A stretch of 54,868 bases of DNA from an uncultured Oscillospiraceae bacterium (GTDB lineage: Bacteria; Bacillota; Clostridia; Oscillospirales; Oscillospiraceae). How positions within the stretch are numbered: position 1 is the first letter of the stretch; each line of letters begins with the position of its first letter. The stretch lies in contig CAJUQN010000013.1 of NCBI GenBank assembly GCA_910588625.1, positions 1 through 54,868 on the forward strand, written 5' to 3'. The notes beneath the pieces are model-generated. The model was not told where the DNA came from and did not search any database. It worked only from the letters and a program-made list of their open reading frames with translations. The translations under genes and the position numbers were made by a program. This document shows, one piece after another, positions 15,770 through 22,829 of this stretch.

Positions 15770-18700
15770 CCTCCTTCCGCTTCATGATCCAATCCCAAAA
15801 TTCCTTAGCTCTGACGCTCCGGCGGTAGCGCCTGGCGTCCCCGCAGCCCTCCTCAAAGTGGCAGGCCGATTTGTAATCGCACCAGTTGCAGGCGTTTTTG
15901 TCCGCTCCCCGCCAAAAGGGGTCGGCGTCGATGTTGCCCTGGGCCAGCTCTCCGGCGGCCCGCCGCAGGGCGTCGGTGATGAATTCGTCCAGCAGGTCCA
16001 TCTGCCGGGAGGTCGCCAGGTGGTCGCTGCCCCCCCGGCCTGTGCTGACAGGCAGGAAGCGATACCCGTCCTGCGTCCGTTCCATGGCGGACAGCACTTC
16101 TGGGTCGTCCAGCACCAGCCCCTGGCGACGCAAGAGCTTATCCCTTGATTTTTGAATCTCCTCGTCGCTCCAGTTCCGTTCGCCGTTCACCAGCGGAGTA
16201 CGGGCCGGGACGTACAGCACCCCGGCGGGAACGATCTCCCCAGGCCCCAGCACCAGCTGGCCCTCCCGGCTGAGGGCGAATAGGTACAGCAGCATTTGCA
16301 GCCCCCGCCCGTCCTCCACGTCGGCGAAATCAAAGCTCTTTTTGCCCGTCTTGTAGTCCACCACCCGGAGATAGCGCTTCCCGTTGTGCATCCACTCATC
16401 CACCCGGTCCACGAAGCCGGACAGCTGGAGCCGCACCCCTTGCTCCACCTCCACCGGAGGCAGCGGCTTTCGCTCTCCCCGGCCAAAGCCCAGCTCGAAG
16501 GCAGCGGGGGTGAAGTCGGACACAGACAGCTCGGCACACACGCTCTGCGTCACCGCCAGAGCGGCTTGCTTCATACGCTGGAACAGGTAGCGAAATCGAG
16601 CGGGCTCGTCCTCCAGGCCGGTCAGAACCTCCCGCTCGTAGCGGTCTGCCGCCTCCTGGGACAGGCGGCCCACGGCCTTGGCGTCGTCCAGCGAAATTCC
16701 GGCCCGGCCTGCCTCCCGGAGGGTGTTTTCCAACACGTCGTGAACAAAGGTGCCGTAATCTGAGGGCCGGAACGCCGCCTTCTGCCGGGGCTTGGCATCC
16801 AGGCCGAAACGCAGGAAATAGCTGAAATGGCAGGAGTTCACCAGATCCAATTTGGTGGCGGACATGGGCACCACCGGCCCGAACAGCTCGTCCACCGCCA
16901 TCCGGGACAGCCGTCCCCGCCGCCAGCGGGAGGCGCTTTGGATGCGCTCCACCCGCTCGGCCAGGCCGGGGATTTGTTTCAGGGCGGCGGCTATGTTGAC
17001 GTCCCGTCCCGCCAACTCTAACGCCGCGTCCGGGGCGGACAGGCGGGCCATAAGGTCCCCGCCGTCCACCACAGTCTCGTCGGGAAACAGCGCCGCTAAG
17101 CGCTCCCAGAGGAAGCAGGGGGCCTGGAGCTCGCCCTTGGAGTCGGCGGCGGTGTAGCTGACGTACAGGCGCTGAGAGGGCCGGGTGCAGGTTTCGTAGG
17201 CAATCGTCATCTCCCGGCGGAGCTTGTCCTCCTGCTTGGGGGCCAGCTCCACCTCCATAGCGGACAGCACATCCCGGTCCTGGTCGGAGAACAGCCCCGG
17301 CGAAGGGGCGCAGTCGGGAATGGCCCCGCTGTCCGCCCCCAGCAGAAATAGGACTTTGACCTCTTTGTGGGCCATACGGGGGGCGTCGCCCACCGTCACC
17401 GCGTCCAGGGATACGGGAATGGCGCCCACGTCATACTGACTCAGCACCAATGAGAACAGCCGGGAAAATTCCTCCAGCTCCAGCTCGGTGCCGCCCAGCA
17501 GAAGGGCGCACTGCTCCAAGCCGCCCACCAAAATGTCCCACAGCTGGCGGTATTGAGCGGCGGTGTTCCGGTCGCCCCGTGCCTCCAAACTGTCCGCCCG
17601 CTGGGCCAGACGGGCAGGCAGGCCGATATCTTCCAGCATCTGATACAGCGCCAGGGCGCGGCCCTTGCCGGTCTGATTTTTCCCCCTCCGCAGGGCCTCT
17701 AGCGGCGCGATGACCCGGCGGCGCAGCTCGTCCAGCCGCGCCACAAAGGCGGTGTCCTCGTCGCTGAAATCCCGGCCATAGCCCTCCGGGTGCATATCCC
17801 AGGGCTTTTTGCGGGTCCAGGCGGAGCCCTTCAGGTCCCAGGTGAGGGCGTAGTTTTCCAGCAGGTCCCGCTCCTCCTCTGTAATACCCGTCAGCCCCGT
17901 TTTCAGGTAGCGGAACAGCTCCTCGTAAGGGTAATCTTCCGCCGCAGCGGCCAGGGCGGAGGTGACCAGCGCCAAAACCGGCTTTTCCAACACGTCCTCC
18001 ATGGCAGACAGGAACACCGGTATTCCGTACCGGGCGAAGGTGCTCTCAATGAGCTCCCCATAGCCCTCCAGCCGCCGGACGCACACGGCGATGTCCCGGC
18101 AGCGGTAGTTTTCCTCTCTCAGCAGACGCAAAATTTCTGCGGCGCACCACTCCACCTCCTGCCTAGGCGTGGCGGCAGTGATACGGGTGAGCGCGCACTG
18201 TGCCCGCCAGAGCTGTTCGGGCATGGCCCCAAAAAGGTTCTGCTCCAAAAAGATCAGGGATGGATGGCGGGGCAGGGGGCGGTCAAGGGTTTCCTCTTTC
18301 GTTGGGACTGCGTTGTCCTTGGCAATGCGCGCCAGCCGTCGGGCGGCACGGAACGCGGGCTGGAAAATGCCGGAGGGGTCGTCCCCGGTATCGCAGACAA
18401 AGGCCACCGTCAGCTCCCCCTGGGCCATAAGGGCGGACAAAACCTGCTCCTCCTGGGGGGTAAAGTCGGTGAAGCCGTAGACATAGAAGGCCATCCCCGC
18501 GCCCCATTGGGTGTCTTGGAGCTGCTTGGCCAGGCGGTCCAGCCGTCCCCGGGGGTCAGCGGCTCCCTCGGACTCTAACGCCTGATAGGCAGCGTAAATG
18601 AGCCCCAGGTCCCGGAGCTTGTCCCCTTGGCGCCCCCCCAGCTCCTCCCCGGCGGAGATGAGGGAGCCCGCCTCCACCCGGTAGGAGCGGCACTCGTCCA

Positions 18701-19058
18701 CCGTGGCCAGCAGCCCGGTGAGAAAGGCCGGCTTGCGGGAGGGGGCCCGGTAGGTAGTCAGCGCGTCAGACACCTTCCGCAGGGCGGCGTACATCAACAG
18801 CATTCGCCCCCCGGCGTCCAGCATGGGCGCGGCCCCGCCCCCGGCGGCATCGGTGAGCCGTCCGGCCAGGCGGGTGAAAGACAGCGCCTCACACTCCATG
18901 GACGCGCCCCCCAGGGCGGTGCACATGGCCCGCTCTGTCTCGTGGGAATACTGTTCGGGGACGACGAGTAGACGGCGGCGGGCGGTGGAGCGGTCCATGC
19001 GCTCCAGCAGCTCCCCCCGAATGTCCTGTCCCGCGCGGGCGTACAGCAAATCAAGCAT
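15750..19058 (-). CDS. addB: AddB nuclease subunit
   Basis: This 1102-aa partner of AddA is a dead-helicase-type protein with a C-terminal nuclease that cuts the other strand and helps recognise Chi. The C-terminal part has the nuclease motif RVVDYKTGKKSFD and the iron-sulphur cysteines: one in NSCHFSYFLRFG and three in CNWCDYKSAC. The N-terminus MLDLLYARAGQDIRG aligns with the usual LGRAGSGKT P-loop, but the Gly-Lys-Thr core is missing, so this subunit probably does not bind ATP there. VVPEQYSHETERAM follows as expected. AAAGGAGG precedes the ATG. It is the first gene of the addBA operon, with an extended -10 promoter at 19087-19095. Confidence 0.95.
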   Translation of the reverse strand: MLDLLYARAGQDIRGELLERMDRSTARRRLLVVPEQYSHETERAMCTALGGASMECEALSFTRLAGRLTDAAGGGAAPMLDAGGRMLLMYAALRKVSDALTTYRAPSRKPAFLTGLLATVDECRSYRVEAGSLISAGEELGGRQGDKLRDLGLIYAAYQALESEGAADPRGRLDRLAKQLQDTQWGAGMAFYVYGFTDFTPQEEQVLSALMAQGELTVAFVCDTGDDPSGIFQPAFRAARRLARIAKDNAVPTKEETLDRPLPRHPSLIFLEQNLFGAMPEQLWRAQCALTRITAATPRQEVEWCAAEILRLLREENYRCRDIAVCVRRLEGYGELIESTFARYGIPVFLSAMEDVLEKPVLALVTSALAAAAEDYPYEELFRYLKTGLTGITEEERDLLENYALTWDLKGSAWTRKKPWDMHPEGYGRDFSDEDTAFVARLDELRRRVIAPLEALRRGKNQTGKGRALALYQMLEDIGLPARLAQRADSLEARGDRNTAAQYRQLWDILVGGLEQCALLLGGTELELEEFSRLFSLVLSQYDVGAIPVSLDAVTVGDAPRMAHKEVKVLFLLGADSGAIPDCAPSPGLFSDQDRDVLSAMEVELAPKQEDKLRREMTIAYETCTRPSQRLYVSYTAADSKGELQAPCFLWERLAALFPDETVVDGGDLMARLSAPDAALELAGRDVNIAAALKQIPGLAERVERIQSASRWRRGRLSRMAVDELFGPVVPMSATKLDLVNSCHFSYFLRFGLDAKPRQKAAFRPSDYGTFVHDVLENTLREAGRAGISLDDAKAVGRLSQEAADRYEREVLTGLEDEPARFRYLFQRMKQAALAVTQSVCAELSVSDFTPAAFELGFGRGERKPLPPVEVEQGVRLQLSGFVDRVDEWMHNGKRYLRVVDYKTGKKSFDFADVEDGRGLQMLLYLFALSREGQLVLGPGEIVPAGVLYVPARTPLVNGERNWSDEEIQKSRDKLLRRQGLVLDDPEVLSAMERTQDGYRFLPVSTGRGGSDHLATSRQMDLLDEFITDALRRAAGELAQGNIDADPFWRGADKNACNWCDYKSACHFEEGCGDARRYRRSVRAKEFWDWIMKRKEGDKGGH

Positions 19059-19086
19059 GCGGGGCCTCCTTTCGCGATTTTTCTAC

Positions 19087-19095
19087 ATTATAGCA
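19087..19095 (-). promoter_or_regulatory. Extended -10 promoter of addBA
   Basis: TGCTATAAT on the minus strand, about 30 bp before the addB start. It diverges from the infC promoter 25 bp away. Confidence 0.6.
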
Positions 19096-19119
19096 GAAAC
19101 GGGTGCGGAAAAAAAGCTG

Positions 19120-19148
19120 TTGACAAACCCCGCCCCATCTGATATGAT
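19120..19148 (+). promoter_or_regulatory. Sigma-A promoter of infC-rpmI-rplT
   Basis: A perfect TTGACA (19120-19125) and TATGAT (19143-19148) with a 17-bp spacer. It gives an mRNA leader of about 150 bases before infC. Confidence 0.85.
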
Positions 19149-19214
19149 ACCTAGGCAAAAGTAAGCAGGAGTGGCGCCGCCGTCCTCACCCCCAGCCGCG
19201 GGCGAAGGGGTTAA

Positions 19215-19292
19215 CATGGTGAAATCCGCACGGTATCCGTGCGCATTTCGTTGTGGACGTGGGTGCTTTACTGCATTCACGTTTTCATTTTT
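19215..19292 (+). promoter_or_regulatory. infC leader attenuator (L20-leader type)
   Basis: A stable hairpin (GAAAT...GCACGG / CCGTGC...ATTTC, about 19221-19249) is followed by a true intrinsic terminator. In it, ACGTGGGTGC (19257-19266) pairs over all ten positions with GCATTCACGT (19273-19282), then TTTCATTTTT. The ribosome site GGAGGT begins at the end of the T run. This is the layout of the L20-controlled leader known in front of infC-rpmI-rplT in Bacillus. Regulation by L20 here is inferred from position; the covariation model was not run. Confidence 0.65.
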
Positions 19293-19306
19293 GGAGGTGC
19301 GTGACC

Positions 19307-19837
19307 ATAGCTAATACGGCTCATCAAATCAACGAGGAAATCCGAGACCCCGAGGTCCGGCTCATCGGCGCCGACGGCGCTCAGCTGGGCGTCATGTCCG
19401 CAGCCCAGGCGCAGGCCCGCGCCGACGAAGCGGGATTGGACCTGGTGAAGATCTCTCCCACCGCCAAGCCTCCCGTGTGCAAGCTCATGGACTATGGCAA
19501 GTACCGGTTCGAGCAGGCTAAGCGGGAGAAGGAGGCCAAAAAGAACCAGCACGTGGTGGAGATCAAGGAAGTACGGATGTCCCCCGGCATCGACATCGGC
19601 GACTTTAATACCAAGCTGCGCAACGCCCAGAAGTTTTTGGCGGAGGGCAACCGGGTGAAGGTCACCGTCCGGTTTCGGGGCCGGGAGATGGCCCACACCG
19701 ACATTGGCAAAAAGCTCCTGCTGGATTTCGCCGGACAGTGCTCCGAGCTGGCTGTCCTGGACAAGGAACCCAAGCTGGAGGGTCGGCACATGAGCATCTT
19801 CCTCTCCGCCAAGAGCGCAAAAACCAACAAGCAGTAA
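19307..19837 (+). CDS. infC: Translation initiation factor IF-3
   Basis: This 176-aa factor keeps the 30S subunit free and proofreads the start codon. The N-terminal domain has INEEIRDPEVRLIG, the linker QAKREKEAKKNQ follows, and the C-terminal domain contains KVTVRFRGREMAH. The most likely start is ATA at 19307, which lies 8 bases after GGAGGT (19293-19298) and gives a protein beginning IANTAHQINEEIR. An in-frame GTG at 19301 is only 2 bases from that site and seems too close. Rare start codons (AUU in E. coli and several Firmicutes) are the known basis of IF-3 autoregulation. It is the first gene of the infC-rpmI-rplT operon. Confidence 0.95.
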   Translation: MANTAHQINEEIRDPEVRLIGADGAQLGVMSAAQAQARADEAGLDLVKISPTAKPPVCKLMDYGKYRFEQAKREKEAKKNQHVVEIKEVRMSPGIDIGDFNTKLRNAQKFLAEGNRVKVTVRFRGREMAHTDIGKKLLLDFAGQCSELAVLDKEPKLEGRHMSIFLSAKSAKTNKQ

Positions 19838-20002
19838 GCAAGCGAAGCGCGGAGCCTTCGTGGGCAGCGGACTAAGACCGGAACGCAGGGAAAAGCCAGG
19901 AAGGGCCGCAGGCCCTGGATGGTTTTTCCTGGAGCCGGAGGGCTTGGTCCGCGTCGCGAACAGGCGCAGCGTGACACCAATTACGAAAAGGAGATAACCG
20001 TC
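19838..20002 (+). promoter_or_regulatory. Structured spacer between infC and rpmI
   Basis: This 165-nt spacer folds into one long layered hairpin: GCGGACTAAG (19867-19876) with CTTGGTCCGC (19943-19952), then CCGG/CCGG, AGGGAAAA/TTTTCCT, and an inner AGGGCC/GGCCCT around 19902-19916. A small CGAAG/CTTCG hairpin lies just before it. The 3' end contains the AAAAGGAGA ribosome site for rpmI. No reading frame was recognised. Position and structure recall the E. coli L20 operator, which also sits between infC and rpmI, but the sequence was not matched to it. Confidence 0.55.
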
Positions 20003-20206
20003 ATGCCTAAAGTCAAGACCCACAGCGGCGCTAAGAAGCGCTTCAATTTGACCAAGAACGGAAAGGTCAAGCGCGCCCATGCCAACAAGAGCCATCTGCT
20101 CAACGGCCACGGCAAGACCCGCAAGCTCAAGAGAAGCCTCCGCAAGGGCGGCTACGCCGACGTGACCAACGCGGCCACCATCAAGCGCATGGTTCCTTAC
20201 AAATAA
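20003..20206 (+). CDS. rpmI: 50S ribosomal protein L35
   Basis: This 67-aa, very basic protein shows the L35 signature PKVKTHSGAKKRF near the start and the HLLNGHGKTRKLKRSLR segment. The ATG at 20003 follows AAAAGGAGATAACCGTC. It is the second gene of the infC-rpmI-rplT operon, after a long structured spacer. Confidence 0.97.
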   Translation: MPKVKTHSGAKKRFNLTKNGKVKRAHANKSHLLNGHGKTRKLKRSLRKGGYADVTNAATIKRMVPYK

Positions 20207-20248
20207 TCGCTGGACATCATTTTACTCAATACAGGAGGCTGAACGACA

Positions 20249-20605
20249 ATGGCAAGAGTTAAGGGCGCAATGATGACGCGCAAGAGAAGGAATAAGATCC
20301 TCAAGCTGGCCAAAGGCTACTGGGGCGCCAAGAGCAAGCACTACAAAATGGCCAACGAGCAGGTGATGAAGTCCCTGCAATACGCCTACGTGGGCCGCCG
20401 TCTGAAGAAGCGCGACTTCCGTCAGCTGTGGATCGCCCGCATCAGCGCCGGCTGCAAGATGAACGGGATAAACTACTCCACCTTTATGCACGGGCTGAAG
20501 CTGGCTAACGTGGAGATCAACCGCAAGATGCTGGCCGAGATGGCCGTCAACGACAAGGCCGCCTTTACCCAGCTCACCGAGATGGCCAAGGCAAAGCTGG
20601 CTTGA
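20249..20605 (+). CDS. rplT: 50S ribosomal protein L20
   Basis: This 118-aa protein binds 23S rRNA early in 50S assembly and represses its own operon in both E. coli and Bacillus. The basic N-terminal extension ARVKGAMMTRKRRNKILK and the core YVGRRLKKRDFRQLWIARI are diagnostic. CAGGAGG precedes the ATG. It is the last gene of its operon and is closed by a strong terminator. Confidence 0.98.
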   Translation: MARVKGAMMTRKRRNKILKLAKGYWGAKSKHYKMANEQVMKSLQYAYVGRRLKKRDFRQLWIARISAGCKMNGINYSTFMHGLKLANVEINRKMLAEMAVNDKAAFTQLTEMAKAKLA

Positions 20606-20621
20606 AGCAGATGAGCAAAGG

Positions 20622-20654
20622 GCCCGGTCCAAAGGACCGGGCTCTTGTTTTATT
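20622..20654 (+). terminator. Intrinsic terminator after rplT
   Basis: GCCCGGTCC, loop AAA, GGACCGGGC, then TCTTGTTTTATTT. Confidence 0.9.
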
Positions 20655-20845
20655 TGACAAACCGCTTATGCTTATGCGGCCCTATCATGCATATAAAGGA
20701 CGCTGCACATATGGCGGTTCGTCCTTTGAGCTTGGGATTTCAAAATAAAGCTTTGAAGCCGCCGCTTGTGTGAGTAGGGGCGCCGCCATAATAACACAGA
20801 ATTTGTCAAACCGCAAGTGGGGCTGTTCAAGCCCCGCTTTTTTTG
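20652..20845 (+). ncRNA. Candidate small RNA or short insertion before the moxR operon
   Basis: The interval has no supported gene. ATTTGACAAACCGC (20652-20665) recurs with one change at 20801-20814. Between them TATGGCGG (20710-20717) and CCGCCATA (20783-20790) form an exact inverted repeat. The 3' end is a clear intrinsic terminator: an AGTGGGGCT/AGCCCCGCT stem (about 20815-20837) and a T7 run. A transcript of roughly 150 nt ending there is plausible. A promoter is not convincing, and the flanking repeats could instead mark a small inserted element. Confidence 0.35.
20815..20844 (+). terminator. Intrinsic terminator upstream of the moxR operon
   Basis: A stem AGTGGGGCT/AGCCCCGCT with a small loop, then TTTTTTT. 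It lies immediately before the extended -10 element of the next operon, so it insulates that promoter or ends a small RNA. Confidence 0.7.
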
Positions 20846-20852
20846 ATATAAT
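20844..20852 (+). promoter_or_regulatory. Extended -10 promoter of the moxR operon
   Basis: TGATATAAT (TGn plus TATAAT) lies 33 bp upstream of the ATG at 20885. A -35 element is not evident. Confidence 0.6.
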
Positions 20853-20884
20853 GACAGACGACTTTTCCCAAGGAAGTGACAGCA

Positions 20885-21823
20885 ATGCGCGAACATCAAC
20901 TGGCCGCCCAGGTGGTCAACGAAGTGAAGAAGGCCGTGGTGGGCAAGGACGAGACCGTCATCAAAACCCTTATGGTGGTGCTGGCCCGGGGCCACGTCCT
21001 GCTGGAGGACATCCCCGGTGTGGGCAAGACCACCATGGCCATCGCCTTCTCCAAGGTTCTGGGTCTGAGCTATAACCGCGTTCAGTTCACCCCGGACGTA
21101 ATGCCCTCGGACCTGACCGGCTTCTCCCTCTACAACAAGGCCGCCGGACAGATGGAATATCAGCCCGGCGCCCTCCTGTGCAACCTGTTTCTAGCCGACG
21201 AGCTGAACCGGGCCACCAGCCGCACCCAGTCTGCCCTGCTGGAAGCCATGGAGGAGGGCCGGGTGACGGTGGATGGCGTGTCCCGACCTGTTCCGGACCC
21301 CTTCCTGGTCATCGCCACCCAGAATCCGGCGGGGGCCTCTGGTACCCAGCTGCTGCCTGATTCACAGCTGGACCGCTTCGCCCTGCGCCTGACCATGGGC
21401 TATCCTGCCCCGGCGGACGAGATGGAGCTTTTGCAGCGCAAAATGCGGGGCGATCTCATGGGGTCCGTCATTCAGGTCTCCGACCGGGAGCAGCTGACCT
21501 ATATACGCAGCCTGGTGGACCGGGTATTTGTGGACGACATCATCCTGGATTACATCCTCCGCCTGGTACGGGCCACCCGGGGCCATCCCCAGCTGGCTCA
21601 GGGAGCCAGCCCCCGTGCCGCGATCTCAGTGGCCAACCTGTGCCGGTCCTCCGCCTTCCTGCGGGGGCGTGACTATGTGATCCCCGAGGACATCAAATTC
21701 GTCTGGGTGGACGCCATTGCCCACCGGCTGGTGCTGCCCCCTGGGGCGGCAGGCGGGGCCAAGCGGGCCACGGACATCGCCTCAGAGGTGCTCGAAACCA
21801 CACGGGCCCCCCGCATCCGGTAA
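20885..21823 (+). CDS. MoxR-family AAA+ ATPase
   Basis: This 312-aa ATPase belongs to the MoxR chaperone-like family that acts with von Willebrand-type (DUF58) partners. It has Walker A EDIPGVGKTTM, Walker B LFLADELNRA, the family segment RTQSALLEAMEEGRVTVDG and sensor 1 VIATQNP. The start at ATG 20885 follows AAGGAAG by 8 bases; an in-frame GTG lies 9 bases earlier. It is the first gene of a three-gene operon (MoxR, DUF58, transglutaminase), a conserved set whose substrate is unknown in most bacteria. Confidence 0.95.
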   Translation: MREHQLAAQVVNEVKKAVVGKDETVIKTLMVVLARGHVLLEDIPGVGKTTMAIAFSKVLGLSYNRVQFTPDVMPSDLTGFSLYNKAAGQMEYQPGALLCNLFLADELNRATSRTQSALLEAMEEGRVTVDGVSRPVPDPFLVIATQNPAGASGTQLLPDSQLDRFALRLTMGYPAPADEMELLQRKMRGDLMGSVIQVSDREQLTYIRSLVDRVFVDDIILDYILRLVRATRGHPQLAQGASPRAAISVANLCRSSAFLRGRDYVIPEDIKFVWVDAIAHRLVLPPGAAGGAKRATDIASEVLETTRAPRIR

Positions 21824-21827
21824 GGCC

Positions 21828-22829
21828 ATGCTGCTCCGCCGCATTATTTACAGCCTCGCCCTCATCGGTGTGCTGCTGTTCCATATTACCAATGAAAATT
21901 ACCTGGGCCAGTTCCTGCTGGCGCTGTGCGTCGCCCTGCCGGTGCTGTCCCTGGCCCTGTCCCTGCCGGGGATGATGGGGTGCCGTCTGGAGCTGTCCGC
22001 CTCGCCGCCCTCTTTGGAGCGGGGCGGGGATGGCCGGTGGCTGGCTTCCATCGAGTCCCCCAACGGTCTGCCCCTGTCCCGGCTGACCGTCCGGCTGGCG
22101 GCGGAAAACCTGCTCACCGGGGAGAGCGACCACCGGCGGCTCATTCTGTCCGGCATCGCCCGCCGCCGCCCAGTGGAGCTGGCCGCCCCCACAGACCACT
22201 GCGGTCTGCTGGAGCTGCGGGTCGCCAAGGCCAAGGTGTGCGACTACCTGGGGCTGTTCTCCCTGCCCGTGTCCCTGCCCCAACCCGCCCGGATGGTGTG
22301 CCGCCCCATCCCTGTGGACGTGGAGCTGCCCAACATTCCAGAGGGCCAGGGGAGCCGCGCCGCTCCCGTCAGCGCCGCCCGGCTGGGTCCGGGAGAGGAC
22401 TACGATCTGCGGGACTACCGCCCTGGCGACCCCATGCGGTCGGTGCACTGGAAGCTGTCCTCCAAATGGGACGAGCTCATCGTCCGGGAGCGGGCGGAGA
22501 CCTTTATCCCCCTTCCCCTGCTGACCCTGGACCGCTTCGGCCCACCGGAAACACTGGACAAGCTGCTGGACCGGACTCTGAGCCTGAGCCGCAGCCTGTT
22601 AAACGTTCAGCGCCCCCACGCTGTGCTATGGCTGGACAAGGACGGCCGGCCGGAACTCCACGCCGTATCCGACGAAAAGCAGTTCGGCGACCTCCTGCTG
22701 GACCTGCTGGGCGCTTTCGCGCCCTCCAAGGGCCCGGCTCTGGACGATTTCCCGGAGCTTCTCCAAGGCCCCAGCGGCCCGGTGTTCCGCCTCCACATCA
22801 CCCCGGAAGGAGGCGAGGACGGTGAATAA
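21828..22829 (+). CDS. DUF58-domain protein, MoxR partner
   Basis: This 333-aa protein has two N-terminal membrane segments (about residues 5-45). A soluble region follows, with the DUF58 signature GEDYDLRDYRPGDPMRSVHW and KLSSKWDELIVRE, a degenerate von Willebrand A-like fold. The start at ATG 21828 lies 4 bases after the moxR stop. Its 3' end overlaps the next gene by 8 bases. In characterised systems such proteins form the membrane-side partner of the MoxR ATPase; its role here is inferred from the operon. Confidence 0.9.
   Translation: MLLRRIIYSLALIGVLLFHITNENYLGQFLLALCVALPVLSLALSLPGMMGCRLELSASPPSLERGGDGRWLASIESPNGLPLSRLTVRLAAENLLTGESDHRRLILSGIARRRPVELAAPTDHCGLLELRVAKAKVCDYLGLFSLPVSLPQPARMVCRPIPVDVELPNIPEGQGSRAAPVSAARLGPGEDYDLRDYRPGDPMRSVHWKLSSKWDELIVRERAETFIPLPLLTLDRFGPPETLDKLLDRTLSLSRSLLNVQRPHAVLWLDKDGRPELHAVSDEKQFGDLLLDLLGAFAPSKGPALDDFPELLQGPSGPVFRLHITPEGGEDGE

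Noticed and set aside
20685..20885. Minus-strand 66-codon gene between rplT and moxR
   Set aside because: No ribosome site or motif; it crosses a terminator and the moxR promoter.
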